Origin: Endothia cerciana | Taxonomy: Eukaryota > Ascomycota > Sordariomycetes > Diaporthales > Cryphonectriaceae | Assembly (NCBI GenBank): GCA_026119935.1 | Contig: JALRMH010000020.1 | Coordinates: 600,122 to 664,121 of the forward strand | Length of the DNA stretch: 64,000 nt | Reading direction: 5' to 3' | In this document: positions 24,781-37,300 of the stretch, piece after piece | Layout: each line of letters opens with the position of its first letter | How positions within the stretch are numbered: position 1 is the stretch's first letter | Position numbers and translations under genes: made by a program | Notes under the pieces: model-generated | Seen by the model: only the letters and a program-made list of their open reading frames with translations | Database searches by the model: none | Told to the model about the DNA's origin: nothing

Positions 24781-27606
24781 CTACCGCCGGCCGCTCTTGT
24801 TGATGATCTGTACTGCCTCGTCCCATCCATGCCCATTCACGACATCCATCACCGTCTGCCCGTTCTCGTCCGTCTGCTCCAGGTCGACGCCGTTGCCCTT
24901 CTCGACGAGGATCCGCAGCACGTTGGCGTCGCCGTTCTCGACCGCCTGCAGGACCGCGTTCCAGCCCCGGTACATCAGGTTGATGTCGGCGCCGCGCTCG
25001 AGCAGGAGCTCCAGCAGCTCCGTGTCGTTGCCGCGCATCCTGCGGATCGCCTTGATGATGGGCAGGTGCTCCCCCGGCGCGTTGACGTCGGCCCCGGCCT
25101 CGTCGATGAGGTAGCGCGTGATCTCCTTGTTGCCCTCGCGGATGGCGCTCGTCAGCGGCGAGAAGACGCCGCCGTTCTTGTCCTCGACGCTGAAGCCCGC
25201 CGAGAGCAGCAGCCGGATGCTCTCGAGCTGGTCCGCGCACACCGCCATCTCCACCACGCCCTTGAAGCTCTTGGGGTTGGCGATGGACGGCAGCAGCTTC
25301 TTGAGGATGTTGGGCCTCTTGACCGCCAGGTTGATGGGCCAGTCCTGCCCGCGGATGGCCGGGTCCGCGCCCCGCGCCAGGAGCAGGTCGACCATCTCGG
25401 CCCGGTTGTCCCGGATGGCCGTCGTCAGCGGCGTCCACCCCTCCTTGGACTTGACGTTGACGCCGACGCCGTAGTCGAGCAGGTAGATGAGGGCGTCCAG
25501 GTTGTTGTGCTGGACCGCCTTCTCGAGGATGCCCTTGGGCTCGGTCGGGTCGCCGCCCGCCTCGATCAGCTGCGGCAGGAAGTGCGCGCGGTGGTGCGTC
25601 ACGCACTTGAAGCAGGGGTACTCGGACGCGGGCACGTTGGGGTCCGCGCCGTTGGCGAGGAGGAGCGTGACGATGTCGCCGCGGTTGTCGCGGATCGCCG
25701 AGCACAGGGGCGTGTAGACGCCGTCCTTCTTCGCGTTGGGGTCCACGCCCGCGTTGAGGAGGATGCGCACCGACTCGATGTTGTTGACCGACGTCGCGAG
25801 CTCCATGATGCCGGGCGCCTTCCTGTGGTCCGCGCCCCGCGACAGGAGCAGCCGGAGGAACGGCGGGTAGTAGGCGCTGGGCCACAGCAGGTGCTTGGGC
25901 CCGGGGAGGTTGGGGTCCGCGCCCCGGTCGAGCAGCAGGTGTGCGATGTCGAGCCGCTGGACGCTGACGCACTGGAACATAGGCGACGTGCCCTCCCCGT
26001 TCTTGATGTTAGGGTCCCCGCCGTAGTTCAGGATGAGCTCGACGACCCGCTTCGGCGTGTTCCGGTCGATGGACCGCACGAGCGTCGTGTTGCCGTTGGC
26101 CATGATCTGGTTCGGGTTGCCGCCGTACATCAGGAACAGCTGCACCAGGTCGAACTTGTTCTCGAGGACCGCCAGCGCGAGCGGCGTGTCGGCGCTGGGG
26201 CCGGCCGACAGGTTCGGGTCGGCGCCGTACTTGATCAGCATCTTGGCCGCGTCGAGGAAGCCGAGCTCGGTGGCGGAGAACAGGGGCGAGCAGCCGGACT
26301 TGTCGATGGCGTTGGGGTCCGCGCCGAAGAGGAGGAGCAGCCGCACGGTCTCCAGGTCGCGGAGCAGGACGGCCTCCCGGAGCAGGTTCGGCTCGCCCAC
26401 CGAGTCCGGCAGCACGCCGCGGTCCAGCAGCTGCTCGACCGCGCTGTGGCCCTTCTTCTGCACGGCCTGGACGAGCGCGGCCTTGTACTGCTGGTTGCCG
26501 CTGCCGGTGTTGAACCGCGGGGTCCACCTCGGCGCGGTGCTGGGGTCGGCCTTGAGCCGCGTGACCGGCACGCCCTCAGGTAGCCCGTCGTCGTGGTGGT
26601 CGTTGATGTCCGCCTCGCTGAGGAGGTCCTCGAGCAGCGTGTCCGTCGCGGTCGTGTGGGTGGAGGCGCTGTCCCGCTGGACGGTGCTGTGGCCGGCGCT
26701 GAGGGGGCTGGACATCTCGGATGCCGCCAGCTCCATGACCAGGGACTGGTTGGCCCCCTTGGACGACCGCGCGCTCCTGATGGTGGAGGCCGCACGGCCC
26801 GGTGCCTGCTGGCTGGGGCTGAAGTCGTCCGCGCCCGCGGTCGTGCCGGTGAAGCGGTTGGACCTCAGGAAGTCCATGCTCTGCACGGGCGAGCGCTCGA
26901 GATGGGACAGCGGCGGCAGGGACGGGGGGAGCGGGAAGTCGCCGTGGTCCATGGCCGGCGCGGACGGGCGCGGGAGCCCGGGGGGCGGCGCCTGGGGCGT
27001 CGTCTGTCGCGGCTCCTCCGTGGGCTGCAGGTACGCCGGCGCGTCCTTCGCCGTGGTGCTCTTCGACTTGGCCGTACCGTTCATCCGGTCCAGGGCGGCC
27101 GCGAGCCCCGTGTAGCCGATCCCGATGGTCGCGTCGACGTCCTCCTCGCCGATGGACCACTTGAACACGAGCGAGCTCATGCGCAGGTTCTCGCGGCTCC
27201 TCTCCAGGCTGGCGCGCACCTTGTTCACGTCCGAGTCCGCGAACATCATCTTGAACCCCTTGGAGAAGCGCGCGAAGCCGGACTTCTTGTCGTTCTCGAG
27301 GAAGCGCGTCACCAGCTGGTTCAGCACGATGAACTCGTCGTTGGTCTGGCGGAAGCGCTTCTCGAGCTCCACCGTCAGGTCCGCGGGCAGCATGTGCTTG
27401 GCATCCGCCTTGGACTGCTTGAGCCCGGACTCGATGACCCAGAGGATCCGGCCCACGTCCAGGAACACGCCGGCCAGCTCTCGGACCCCCTGTACCTGGT
27501 GCTTCACGGTGCTCAGGTACTCCAACATCCGGATGGCGATGCTGTTACCCAGCACCACGGCCTTGTCGCACAGGTCGACAGGCGTCTCCTTCTTTCGCGG
27601 CGCCAT
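24781..27606 (-). CDS. Ankyrin-repeat protein with helical, Helo-like N-terminal domain
   Basis: A 941-residue protein from ATG 27606 (MAPRKKETPV) to TAG 24781-24783, intronless. Residues about 10-185 are a predicted all-helical domain (LGNSIAIRMLEYLSTVKHQV and onward). It resembles in style the N-terminal Helo-like/STAND-associated domains of fungal signalling proteins, although no HMM could be run. A disordered Ser/Pro linker spans about 190-375. Residues about 390-935 form roughly 15 ankyrin repeats with classic signatures such as LLLFGADPNAIDKSG and LLLARGADP. No NACHT or NB-ARC P-loop is visible between the two parts, so this is not a complete NLR. A role in self/non-self or stress signalling is possible but inferred only from architecture. 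The coding strand is very GC-rich, which produces long spurious frames on the opposite strand. Confidence 0.85.
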   Translation of the reverse strand: MAPRKKETPVDLCDKAVVLGNSIAIRMLEYLSTVKHQVQGVRELAGVFLDVGRILWVIESGLKQSKADAKHMLPADLTVELEKRFRQTNDEFIVLNQLVTRFLENDKKSGFARFSKGFKMMFADSDVNKVRASLERSRENLRMSSLVFKWSIGEEDVDATIGIGYTGLAAALDRMNGTAKSKSTTAKDAPAYLQPTEEPRQTTPQAPPPGLPRPSAPAMDHGDFPLPPSLPPLSHLERSPVQSMDFLRSNRFTGTTAGADDFSPSQQAPGRAASTIRSARSSKGANQSLVMELAASEMSSPLSAGHSTVQRDSASTHTTATDTLLEDLLSEADINDHHDDGLPEGVPVTRLKADPSTAPRWTPRFNTGSGNQQYKAALVQAVQKKGHSAVEQLLDRGVLPDSVGEPNLLREAVLLRDLETVRLLLLFGADPNAIDKSGCSPLFSATELGFLDAAKMLIKYGADPNLSAGPSADTPLALAVLENKFDLVQLFLMYGGNPNQIMANGNTTLVRSIDRNTPKRVVELILNYGGDPNIKNGEGTSPMFQCVSVQRLDIAHLLLDRGADPNLPGPKHLLWPSAYYPPFLRLLLSRGADHRKAPGIMELATSVNNIESVRILLNAGVDPNAKKDGVYTPLCSAIRDNRGDIVTLLLANGADPNVPASEYPCFKCVTHHRAHFLPQLIEAGGDPTEPKGILEKAVQHNNLDALIYLLDYGVGVNVKSKEGWTPLTTAIRDNRAEMVDLLLARGADPAIRGQDWPINLAVKRPNILKKLLPSIANPKSFKGVVEMAVCADQLESIRLLLSAGFSVEDKNGGVFSPLTSAIREGNKEITRYLIDEAGADVNAPGEHLPIIKAIRRMRGNDTELLELLLERGADINLMYRGWNAVLQAVENGDANVLRILVEKGNGVDLEQTDENGQTVMDVVNGHGWDEAVQIINKSGRR

Positions 27607-30600
27607 TATGATGGATGCCTAGACCTTTTTTTTTTTTGGGGGGGGGGGGGGTTTGGGTTGCTTTCTCTCTTCTTTTCTTTTCTGAACGCTAATTTGGTCT
27701 TGTGAGAAGTGAAATGGGGGTCTCTCCTGGGGACGAGCCGTAGTTTGCTCGCTCCAAGCGGTCAGGTCAGCCTCACGACTGCCGTGGTATTTCTGCAACC
27801 GATCTTCCCAGGCGGTCGTCCAACCGGGTGCTCGCGGGAGAGGCGGGCGGCACCTCTGTGCTGGGACGGGGTACAGAGACCTCGGATGGCGTGATGAGCT
27901 GGGAATCTTGTCCTTCTGTGGACGGATCCGTATTTCTTGGGTTGGTGACGAGGTGCCCTCGCTCACACAGCTAGAAACCCCGGTGCTCGCCACCCCGGGC
28001 GGACTAAGCAGGTAGTATAAAGCAGAACGAGGCCTCGGCGCAGGCGATGGTGAGCAGGACCACGGGCGATGGTTGCGGGACTGAACAGCTGAGGACGGGC
28101 GGGCGGACACGTTGATAAATCACGCCAGGTCCCAGGAAACACAGAGAGAGGCACGGAAACAGGCCGCGAGTCAGGGGAGGGGGAGGGGGAGGGAGGGTGG
28201 GAGGGAAAGGGAAAGGGTGGCACTGGGACCGCCGCATCACTATATACATAGCTCTGTGCGCAGGTTCGAGGAGGGCCATATCCGTGTTTACGAAGCGTGC
28301 TGCGAACGTCGGATGGCATCTGGCATTGGCCCAATACACCTTTTTTTTTTCCCCTAGTCCTCCTTGAGAGACGCAAAACTGGGATATGAACAGGATGGCC
28401 CCTGGATGTGCAAGTGCTGATAACAGGTGAAATGGCTGCTCCTTGGCCCCATGGATACTGTGGATACTCACTCTAGAGAGTCCTCGAGCACTAAGGCGGG
28501 ATATTCCCACTGAGGCACGCGGGTCCGCCCAAAAAGAGCGGAGTGTGGGCCGCGGCAGAGGCTAGCCTTGCCCACGCGCCGTCGTCTTCCCCTTCACGGC
28601 CTAACGGAGCGCGCATACCTCTCTGGGAGAGGCCTTCTCATTTGCCTCAAGCCGACACTACTTGAGATTTGGGTAATTTGCGATTTTACCATGGTGATTG
28701 CCAGCACACACGCACAGCAATGAGGCTCTCCCCGTGAGGCTCTGATCGCATGAATATGGTAGGTAGAGTAACGGCTGGCAAGAATGGCGTCTATGCGGAA
28801 ACACAGACGGGTGATGAAGAAGTAAAGAAAGAAAAAGAAGAAAAAGAAATATTAAAAAAAAAAAATAAAAGAGATGGGCGGGGTGGGAACCAGGGGTCCA
28901 GGCACACACTTCGTAGCCCATAGCCTTTTTTGGTCTGGCCTTGAAAGCTGCGACGACGGTTGATAAAAAAACCTCCGTGATCGATGTTGATTACCGGCCA
29001 TTATATAAGAGCACGCCTGCCCCTGCTCTCAGCTCGCCGCTGGAGATCCCGACCTTACTATGGTAGGTAGTGTCGTGAGGTTTCCAAGGCGGCCACGGCA
29101 CGTAGTGGACGCTGGCGAACATATTCCCGGGCGGAATCAATCCTTTGGCTGACCCCAAGCGAGCCATCAGGGCGGGGGGCCATGGGTTACCCAAGGTCTA
29201 AGTGCTCACCACCGCCACCCGCGGGGGGGGAATCCAGATATTCATACATACATACATAGTAGATGTTGACAGGGGAAAACAGCGGCTGCACGGCAAGTAG
29301 CGAGCGAATGGGGTTGATCACGTGTGCTCCCTCGGATTGGGGGGTTGACTTGGGCAAACAATGGTGATTTGTCCGGGCAACGTGGTTCAAATACTGCAAT
29401 ATGAGACCCTCCCCGCAAGAGATTATGTTTCGCGGGACCGGCCACCTTGAGGAGGATGTGCAATCCGATCTTGGAAGGATATGTCATGGCGGGCCGGTCA
29501 ATCAAACCTAAAACCCCGAGTTCTCTGGTGGAAGGGGGTTTATTTATGGGCGTGCTGCCCCCCCCCCCGGGCAATCAGACGAACAGGACACTGGATGGTT
29601 CGACTTTCGCGCTCTCTCAGCAACGAGCTTAGGCCCATCGATCTTCTCCAGGTGCAGGATTTCTGCCTGCAGCATGTCGGCGATTCTGGCATCTCTCCCG
29701 AGTTGGGGGGGGGGGGGCGCCTCGACGGCCATGTGGTTACATCGTCCGTCCGGCCCCGGTTCGACCGCTCAGCTGTACAGCCTGACAGCAAGGCGTGGGA
29801 CCCTGCAGACGCAGATGAAGCCGAACCTAAAGCGGTGATAGCGGCGCGCACGGGCTATCGTCTGCATGAACCCACCCGATCGGGTTCCTGACAGCCTCTG
29901 CCCCCCCCCCCCTCCTCGAGTGGACACAAGGTCCTCGTCCTCACCCTTGCCGAGTGCGAAGGGGACGGACGGCCGCGTCAGGTCAGCCCAGAACCTCGAA
30001 GCAAGCGGCTCATATGCTAGTCTCGCCGGTGGCGTTCCTGGTACCAGTACCAAAAAGGTCGAGGGTCCGGGAGCGTTCTTCCCCCTCTAGCACGCCTGGT
30101 CACGAGAATTTTCTTAGTACTGCTGGTGGCCGTGCAAAGGGAACGGCCTAGCCAGGCCGTGGCGCCGTCGCTGAGGAACGGTGCCCGGTACGTGCAGGGG
30201 CCAGCTGTGGTCCCAAGTCTCTGAAACTACCCACCACAGTTATGGTAATGTGAGCTGTCGAATCGGATCTTGACCCAGGGGGGGTGAGGACGTCTCTGGC
30301 CGCAGGGATCGCCGCGGTACGGTAAGGCGGAGGCACGCGAGGAGGAGAGGAAACCCTCCCTGAGGATCAGCCAAGCTCGGGAGTCGGCGGTCTTCTCCTC
30401 GTGGGCCAGAATGCGTCCCAGAGAATCGGGGCACGTATCGCTCCGGCAGTCTCGTTTTCCCCTGCTGTGGATAGTAGCATCGCTATCTGGGCGGGGCGAG
30501 AACTGGCAAAGGCGCCTTGGGAGGGGCTCGCTACGGGTCCTCGGACAAGGGAACAAACAGCGCGTCATGGATGAAACGGGGCTCGGGTGCGGCCAGGCGT

Positions 30601-32946
30601 GCCCCTTCATAACAGTCTCGTCGCGAAGGGGATCAGCCGCCCCTCCAACATCGGTCCGTCAGCAATATGAGGGCCCGACGCCGACGCCGACGCCGGAAAT
30701 GAACCCATCTGATGAAACTTACTTTGCGACGGGTGAGGGGGGGGGGGGGCAACCATCCAACTTCTAGTAGTAGTAGTATCAATTCTCCGCCGGGGAATGT
30801 CTCCTCCACCCGCGGTAGATATCCGTCACGGCGATGCAACCCTCCAGAATGTGTCCGAGCGCCGCACGGTGGCATCGGGTCCCCAAGGCCTCATCAAACC
30901 ACTGAACATCACTGAACACTCCCACCCCGGCACAGCCGTGTTGGACGGCGATCTCAGGGCCGACGCGGTCTGGTAGGATCACCCAGTATCCATGCACAAC
31001 TGCTGCTGAGCCGCAAAACCTGCTTTCAAGCCCATCGACTACAAGCACCCGTACCGTAGCTCCGATGCACAGAAGATGGACGTTCCCTGTCACGGCACCG
31101 TCAACTCTCTTGCGACTAACACGGCGGGGTGGGATGCAGACAGTGCTCGCCACGTGGGACACATGGCTGTCCTTGGAATGCAGGCGGCTGATAATGGGTT
31201 CAACTCCACAGGCCTAGGTCTCGAGCCTCGGATGATCATAGTACGGGGGCTCTCGAGATCCCATTCCGGCCGTCTCCTCACCCGAAGTCCCTGGGTTGCC
31301 CGGTCATCCCCCCCGAGCTCGCTAGCGCTCCCGGTACAAAAGCTCAGGAGGCATGTGGGATAAGCTTTGCGCTACCCAGGGCGAAAATCCGGTGATCATC
31401 AAACGACTTTCCGAGTCTGGGCAAGCCCGGTGACGAGGAGGCTGAGGATTTCCACGATTTTGCGATGGTATTTCCCCAGCATCAAGAAATCCGGGACTCG
31501 CAGAGAACATATCGCAGTCTCCCAGGGGACTAGCGAGAGAGTCTCGCCTGGTGGCCAAGCGCAGGTGCATCGTATCGCCACGCGTCCTCTTGACCACTCT
31601 CTGGCATGAGACCACACAGTCCTATCTGGGCCCCATGGACAATCTGCAGGTGAGGCATCAGATCAGTCTCAAATGTATTGGTAGGTGCTGGGTTTTTCTG
31701 GCTCTGCTCTGCTCCGGAACACGCCAGAACACGCAGCATATCTGCGACGCCTGACTCGCTGCGCGTAAGAAAAGAAGGGACAAAAAGAAAAAGCCACCAG
31801 AGGCACACCCCGCCGACAAGGACCACGTGGTCCGGGCCCGGGGCTACCAACGAGGCGTGTTCATACCATACAGACGGGCCGTGATGTCGTCAGTGCCTGC
31901 GTTGGTGGCTTCTGGCTCAACCATGCTGTGACACGATGTGCTGTGCACATCAGATGTGGCGTGTTCCACTGCGTCTGCGTAGGTAGCCTTTAAAGGCGCT
32001 GGGCGGTGGAAGCAATTGTGACCCAATAGATCCTGTCCCAGGCCCCGATGAAGATTCGACCCACTATGGACATGGAATTACTACTGTGTATGCAGGTGTC
32101 AACTCGTGGAGGCTTGCCTACCATGGTATCGTCCGTACCTTTTTTTCAGACAGCATCCTTGTTAGGCACCTATGGAGAACTGAGGTGCGCACTTGGCCAA
32201 CCAATTGGGTGTAGGTTTTACATGACCAGGGCCCTCTTATTTACCCATCATACCATACTACGGTAGCGCCATAGTAGATCGTGATCTTGTCTCTGGGGGA
32301 TCTCGAGGGGGGGGGCCCGAGCGGGTCCATGGCGGGTGGGGGGAGGGGGGGGGGCGGTCCCTGCAAGCTTCCCAGGTGCTCGGATCTCCTGTGGTACATG
32401 CCCGCTGATGAGTCGTGCCGTATGTAGATTGGGCATGCGCAGGAGGAGGAGGTCTAGGTGTCCAACCTAGCGGCCCCTGAGCGAGGTCACAGTCGTGCAA
32501 CAATACTGTGTATGTCCTTTCCGAGCATCGTGGACAGTGCCCAGGTAGCGAGATCAATGGTTCCGCTTGTCTGACTCGGGCACGGCATATAGACCAGAAC
32601 AGCTTGCAGGTTCCCCTCCCCTCCGCTCCCCCTTTTACATAGTACAAATGTGGCACGGTCTGATACATAGCAAGAGGGAAAAAGGGTACGGTAACGTGCA
32701 CCTTTGTGAGGTTTTGGTACATTCTCGTTATAATCGTCCTACCCGCCCGCTTGACCCCTATAGATTTTCTGGAAGCATGACCGTACCGCCTCGGGGCCGT
32801 CCTGGAAGTCTTTCGGAAAGGGTGATGGTGAAAGTTCAGTCAGGTCTCGAGCTCAGCCTGAAGGCAAACCCTGCCTACCGTGTGCCAGGTTTAATTACCA
32901 TTTGCCAAAAGCCAACGAAGACCGAACCGAGGATTAAACCTCCTCT
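27607..32946. other. Gene-poor interval, no supported coding sequence
   Basis: Begins with the promoter of the ankyrin gene (a T-run and G-run at 27627-27650 close to its ATG). It then shows scattered G/C homopolymers (about 29561, 29701, 29901, 30737, 32347), an A-rich tract (28850-28868), and short frames without domain signatures. It could contain a species-specific gene with several short exons or a non-coding RNA. I see nothing I can support. Confidence 0.5.
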
Positions 32947-33675
32947 TTAGTACGTGATTTTCACAATCTTGTTGATATACTTCGGCTCCTTCCTGTTCAA
33001 GAGGTTGTCTGCGAACCACTTTCCAGCATCCTCACGTGAGATCGTATAGCCGATGGCCGTTGACTCCCGCCCTGACCTGGGATCCTCAATGCCTACCCGG
33101 ATCACCTTGTCCGACTCGCCGCTGGTGAGGAGGCTGCAGTGGACGACGGTGTATTCCTCGCCGCTCGCAAACAGCCTCTCCTCCATGGCCTTCTTGTCGG
33201 CGTGGGGGACCTTGAGCATCCAGTGATAGAGCGGGACCATGGCCAGGGGGATGTCACGACCGAACTTGGACATGCCCGTCGTGCCACAGATGACGATGTA
33301 TGGCCTGCCCGCCGCGCCGGCCCTGCGGAGCTGATGCAGGGCCTCGAGCAGGGTAGCCATGCCCTTCTGGCAGACCTCGGGGTCGTCGAGGAACTTCGTC
33401 GACATGGTGGGCTTGCCGCCGATGGTCGACACGATCTTGTCGACAACGTCCCCGTCCTCCTTCCGGATCAGCTGGGCCACGGCGCCGACGTCGTGCGCGT
33501 TGCCCTGCACCACCTTGAGGTTGGGGTTTGGCCCGGGCGGGAGGATGGCGGTGAGCTTCGAGGGCGTCCGGCAGAGGGCGACACACTGGTGGCCGGCAGC
33601 GAGGGTATGCTTGAGCGCGGAGAGGCCAACGCCGGTGCTGGCTCCCAGGAACGCGAAGGTCACTGGCGAAGTCAT
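32947..33675 (-). CDS. NAD(P)-binding oxidoreductase, atypical SDR / NmrA-like
   Basis: A 242-residue protein from ATG 33675 (MTSPVTFAFL) to TAA 32947-32949. The open frame runs about 20 codons further upstream, but without a better ATG. Residues 11-17 are GASTGVG, a glycine-rich dinucleotide-binding motif after a first beta strand. VVQGNAHDVGAV (about 55-66) fits the NmrA-type 'G(D)..D' turn, and IVSTIGGKP and YIVICGTTGM follow as later beta strands. No YxxxK catalytic pair is evident, so it is closer to the atypical, NmrA-like group than to classical SDRs. It is probably cytosolic and the substrate is unknown. It is transcribed away from the Zn2Cys6 gene at 34384, with about 700 bp shared between the two starts. 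Confidence 0.85.
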   Translation of the reverse strand: MTSPVTFAFLGASTGVGLSALKHTLAAGHQCVALCRTPSKLTAILPPGPNPNLKVVQGNAHDVGAVAQLIRKEDGDVVDKIVSTIGGKPTMSTKFLDDPEVCQKGMATLLEALHQLRRAGAAGRPYIVICGTTGMSKFGRDIPLAMVPLYHWMLKVPHADKKAMEERLFASGEEYTVVHCSLLTSGESDKVIRVGIEDPRSGRESTAIGYTISREDAGKWFADNLLNRKEPKYINKIVKITY

Positions 33676-34383
33676 TCCGTGTCCTTTTTTTGGGGGGTTT
33701 CGACGATGATGTTCGGAAAAAATACAGTGGAGCATAAGGCGAGGAGCGGTTCAAGCAAATCTTTTTGAGATTGGGAAGGGTCCACGGCTTGTCGGTTTGT
33801 AGAGAGGGTTTGGATCGTTGATATACTCGTGCTGTTCAGATTGCTGTGATGTGTCTGGGTCTGCCTATCCCATGCTGTGTCCTCGAGGCCAGAAGCGGAT
33901 TTGCTTTATAGACGGGCACCTCAAAGGGCGGCCTGCAGGCCCGGAGGCCACTGCCCGCAACCCGAAGGCGGCGACGAGCCTGGTGATGTCTGCCCGAGAG
34001 AAGTGCGAGCCACGGGTGCGAGGCGGCGGCGCTAGATGGCATCCGGCATAGTTTCGCACTCCGGTTTGCAGCTCGGATCGGAATTGCCCCGGCGCCTGGG
34101 CAGCCCACGATGGCGGTAGCTGTACCATAATAGCACTGCATTTTCGCTTATGGCCGCGGACCCATGCGTCAGATTGCGGCAACGGCTAAACGTCTAGCCT
34201 TGGACCTGCTGAGTGCGCACCGCGGGACGGTTGAACAAGAGGACCACCATGTTCAGCAACGCACACATGACGATACCTGGAGCAGCCAGTCTCCGCGGCT
34301 GTACACCTCAACTGGCTGCTTCCAAGTCCCGATAGGCACTACTACCGCGTGCAGGCATCCGCGGCTCGATCCAGTGGCCACCG
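33676..34383. other. Bidirectional promoter region
   Basis: 708 bp between the start codons of the divergently transcribed oxidoreductase and Zn2Cys6 regulator. No coding sequence seen. Divergent arrangement is compatible with shared regulation, which is inference. Confidence 0.55.
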
Positions 34384-37300
34384 ATGCTCAGTCCGGACGG
34401 GGGCGCGGGCGGCTCGGCTTCGGCCCACGCCTCCTCCGAGAAAACCGCGAGGCTGGACACTCCAGCGCCCACCGTCTCACCAGCGCCGGCGCCTTCGTCC
34501 GGGCCCACGCCGAAGCTGCGGAGCTGCGTGGTCTGCCGCCGCCGCAAGGTGCGCTGCGACAAGGCCAGCCCGTGCTCGAACTGTCGCCGGGGCAATATAG
34601 CCTGCGTCTTCCCGTCCAACGACCGCCCGCCGAGGTGGGCCCGACGGCTCGAGCGCATCACCAGCGATGCCGCCGACGGCTCGGCCACGGCGAGAGCACC
34701 GCGGGGTGCCAACCTGCAGGCGCCTCAGGTCATGGAGAGGCTGCGGAACCTCGAAGGCCTCGTGAAGGGGCTGAGCAGCCAGCTGGGGCAGGCAAATGCT
34801 GCCGCCAACGCTGTGAGCGATGGCTCTGCGGCCCCGCCCTCGGGGAACTCACCGGGCAGTGCTGCTGGCAGTCACGGCCAAGACACAGGCAGGGACGCGG
34901 GCATGCATTCCATCGCCAGCACTGCCGGTATCCAGAACCAGTTTGGGAGGATGGTCCTCAAGGACGCGAACAGAAGCCGGTATATCAGTTCCGGCTTCTG
35001 GTCTCGTGTCGACGTAAGTCACGGCCCTGATCACGTCCCCCGCCGTTCTCTATAGAAAATGAGGTTCAAGATATCCTTTCTCGTGCTCATTTGGACCCCC
35101 ACCACGAGCAATTGCTGACTCCTCGGGCACAGGATGAGGTACGTGCACGTCTCTGATCGGACTGTGCCCGAGCCCAACATGTCATTGACTGCTCTCCAGC
35201 TCCATGGACTCAAGATGGACCTTGCGGGCGATGATTCCGATTCCTCAGACGGGGACCAGGCCCTAGGTCACACACCATCCACCCAGGAACTCGACCGGAC
35301 GCCCTCAGGGCGACATGCTTTCCTCTTCGGGCACAATCTAGGCCCCTCTAAGGTCGACTCACGCGAGTGCCATCCGCTGCCGTCCCAGATACCCTTCCTC
35401 CTGAACACATACTCTGAGAATGTCAATCTTTTCACACAGTGTGTTCACATGCCCACGCTCACCAGCATGGTTCGTGCCTTGCGAGGGGCCGATGCGTCAA
35501 GCCTCGCGCCCGCCAGCGAGGCTCTGCTCTTTGCGGTCTACTACGCAGCTGTGACCTCGATGGAGGAAGATGATGTTAGTGTTTCTCAACTGTAACCGTC
35601 TGGGCCGTGCGCGGACATGTGTACACAAGCTCATCAATCTTCTCGCATGTCCAGGTAGTCAACAACTTCGGCACCACCAAGGGAGAACTCAACCTCAAGT
35701 TCCGCCTTGGCCTTGAGCATGCTCTCGCTCGGGCTGATTTCCTCAACGTCCCCGACCTGGTGCTACTTCAGGCCTTTACTGTCTTCCTGGCGCTCGCCCG
35801 CCGTCATGATAGCCCCCGCTTCGTGTGGATGATGGTTGGACTCGCTATCCGAATAGCGCAGGCCCTCGGACTGCAGCGCGACGGCTCCCACTTCAAACAT
35901 CTGTCTCCGTACGAGGTTGAAATGCGAAGGAGAGTCTGGTGGACGATCTGTATGGTTCGTATTCCCCAAAGTCCTCTCATTGTTTCGAGGGCAGAGTTAC
36001 ATCTGTTTGGCGATGCCACAGAGCCTCAAGGCCTTACCGAGGCCACAGAGCCCCGATGGTTTCTCCTTTGTGTCTCCTTTGTAAACATGATGCTTATGTC
36101 TAACACCCATACCAGCTTGGTAGGTCTTCCGGATGTCAAATCTTCCTCCCTTTGGGATGTTCTGGGGGGGGGGGGGGCAATATCTTCTTGTCCAGATCCA
36201 ACTCTGGCTGCTGGATGCCTATCATGGCTTTTCGATGCGGCTCCAGGGGATCATCCTCCTTCTCTCCCCCTTCCCAAAGATGAGATCTGTTCCTCTGACA
36301 GTTTGTTAAAGACGTACGAGCATCCGAAGATCAAGGCACCGACTACACGATCGCAGCAGACAGCTTCGATACAAAGCTCCCCCTCAACATCAACGACGCC
36401 GACATCAGTCCCGAGACGAGAGAAATGCCTTCAGCACGTGAGGGCATGACCGATATGACTTTCCCGATCGACATCTTCAAGGTTTGCGACGTCACTAGAC
36501 GGATGATGGCCCTTGGGGGTAAGCAGGGCGCCCCGAGCCTAGAAAACCAGCGTCATCTGCTGGATGAGCTCGCCGGCACGGTCAAATCGGATTACTTTGC
36601 GTACGCGGCAGCGGATGCGAAGATAGCCTGGTGGGTTGGGACCACCTCCATTCGCCTTGTCGTGTCCAAGATGACACTTATGATCTACTTCCCGACCCTG
36701 TCCTCCGCCACCGGCGAGCAGAGCTCGGACAACATCCGGAACAAGCTGCTGGTGGATGCGATCCAGGTCGCCGAGTGGAACCACGCCCTGAACGCCGAGC
36801 AGAACTGTCGCCAGTGGCGCTGGATGTATCAGACGTACACGCACTGGTACGCCGTCGTGTTCCTCCTGATCGAGGTCGCCCGCCGCCCGCTGTCGCCGGT
36901 CGTTGAGCGGGCCTGGCTCGCGCTCCACAGCAGCTGGCTGATCCCGGCACAGCCCGACATGGACAAGAAGCTGCAGATCTGGGTCCCGCTGCGGAAGCTG
37001 ATGGCCAAGGCCCGCAGGCACCGGGCGGAGGAGATCGAGCGGCTGCGGGGCGATCCGCGGGCGATCGAGCGGCTGGAGCTGGAAGACCACAACCTCCCCT
37101 CCCCGGCAAGCCCTTGTCCGTTTTACCCCGAGGAGGGGCTCCGCGAACACTGGCGTGGTCTTCTGAGCGAGGCTGGGAACACTGGCTCCCGGACGCAGCC
37201 ACCTAGAGATCCTGGGGCAGGAAGCGCTGCTCGTCCGACGACTGCCGAACATGGAGTTGAGACATCCCAGCAGCAATATCCCGGCTCCGCCCCCGTGTAT

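Noticed and set aside
24829..26583. 584-residue plus-strand frame across the ankyrin gene
   Set aside because: Antisense of ankyrin repeats, giving a repetitive Val/Asp/Arg-rich pattern without family similarity.
30779..31162. 127-residue minus-strand frame with balanced composition
   Set aside because: Looks protein-like, but I could not match any family or find exons to extend it; not enough to call a gene.
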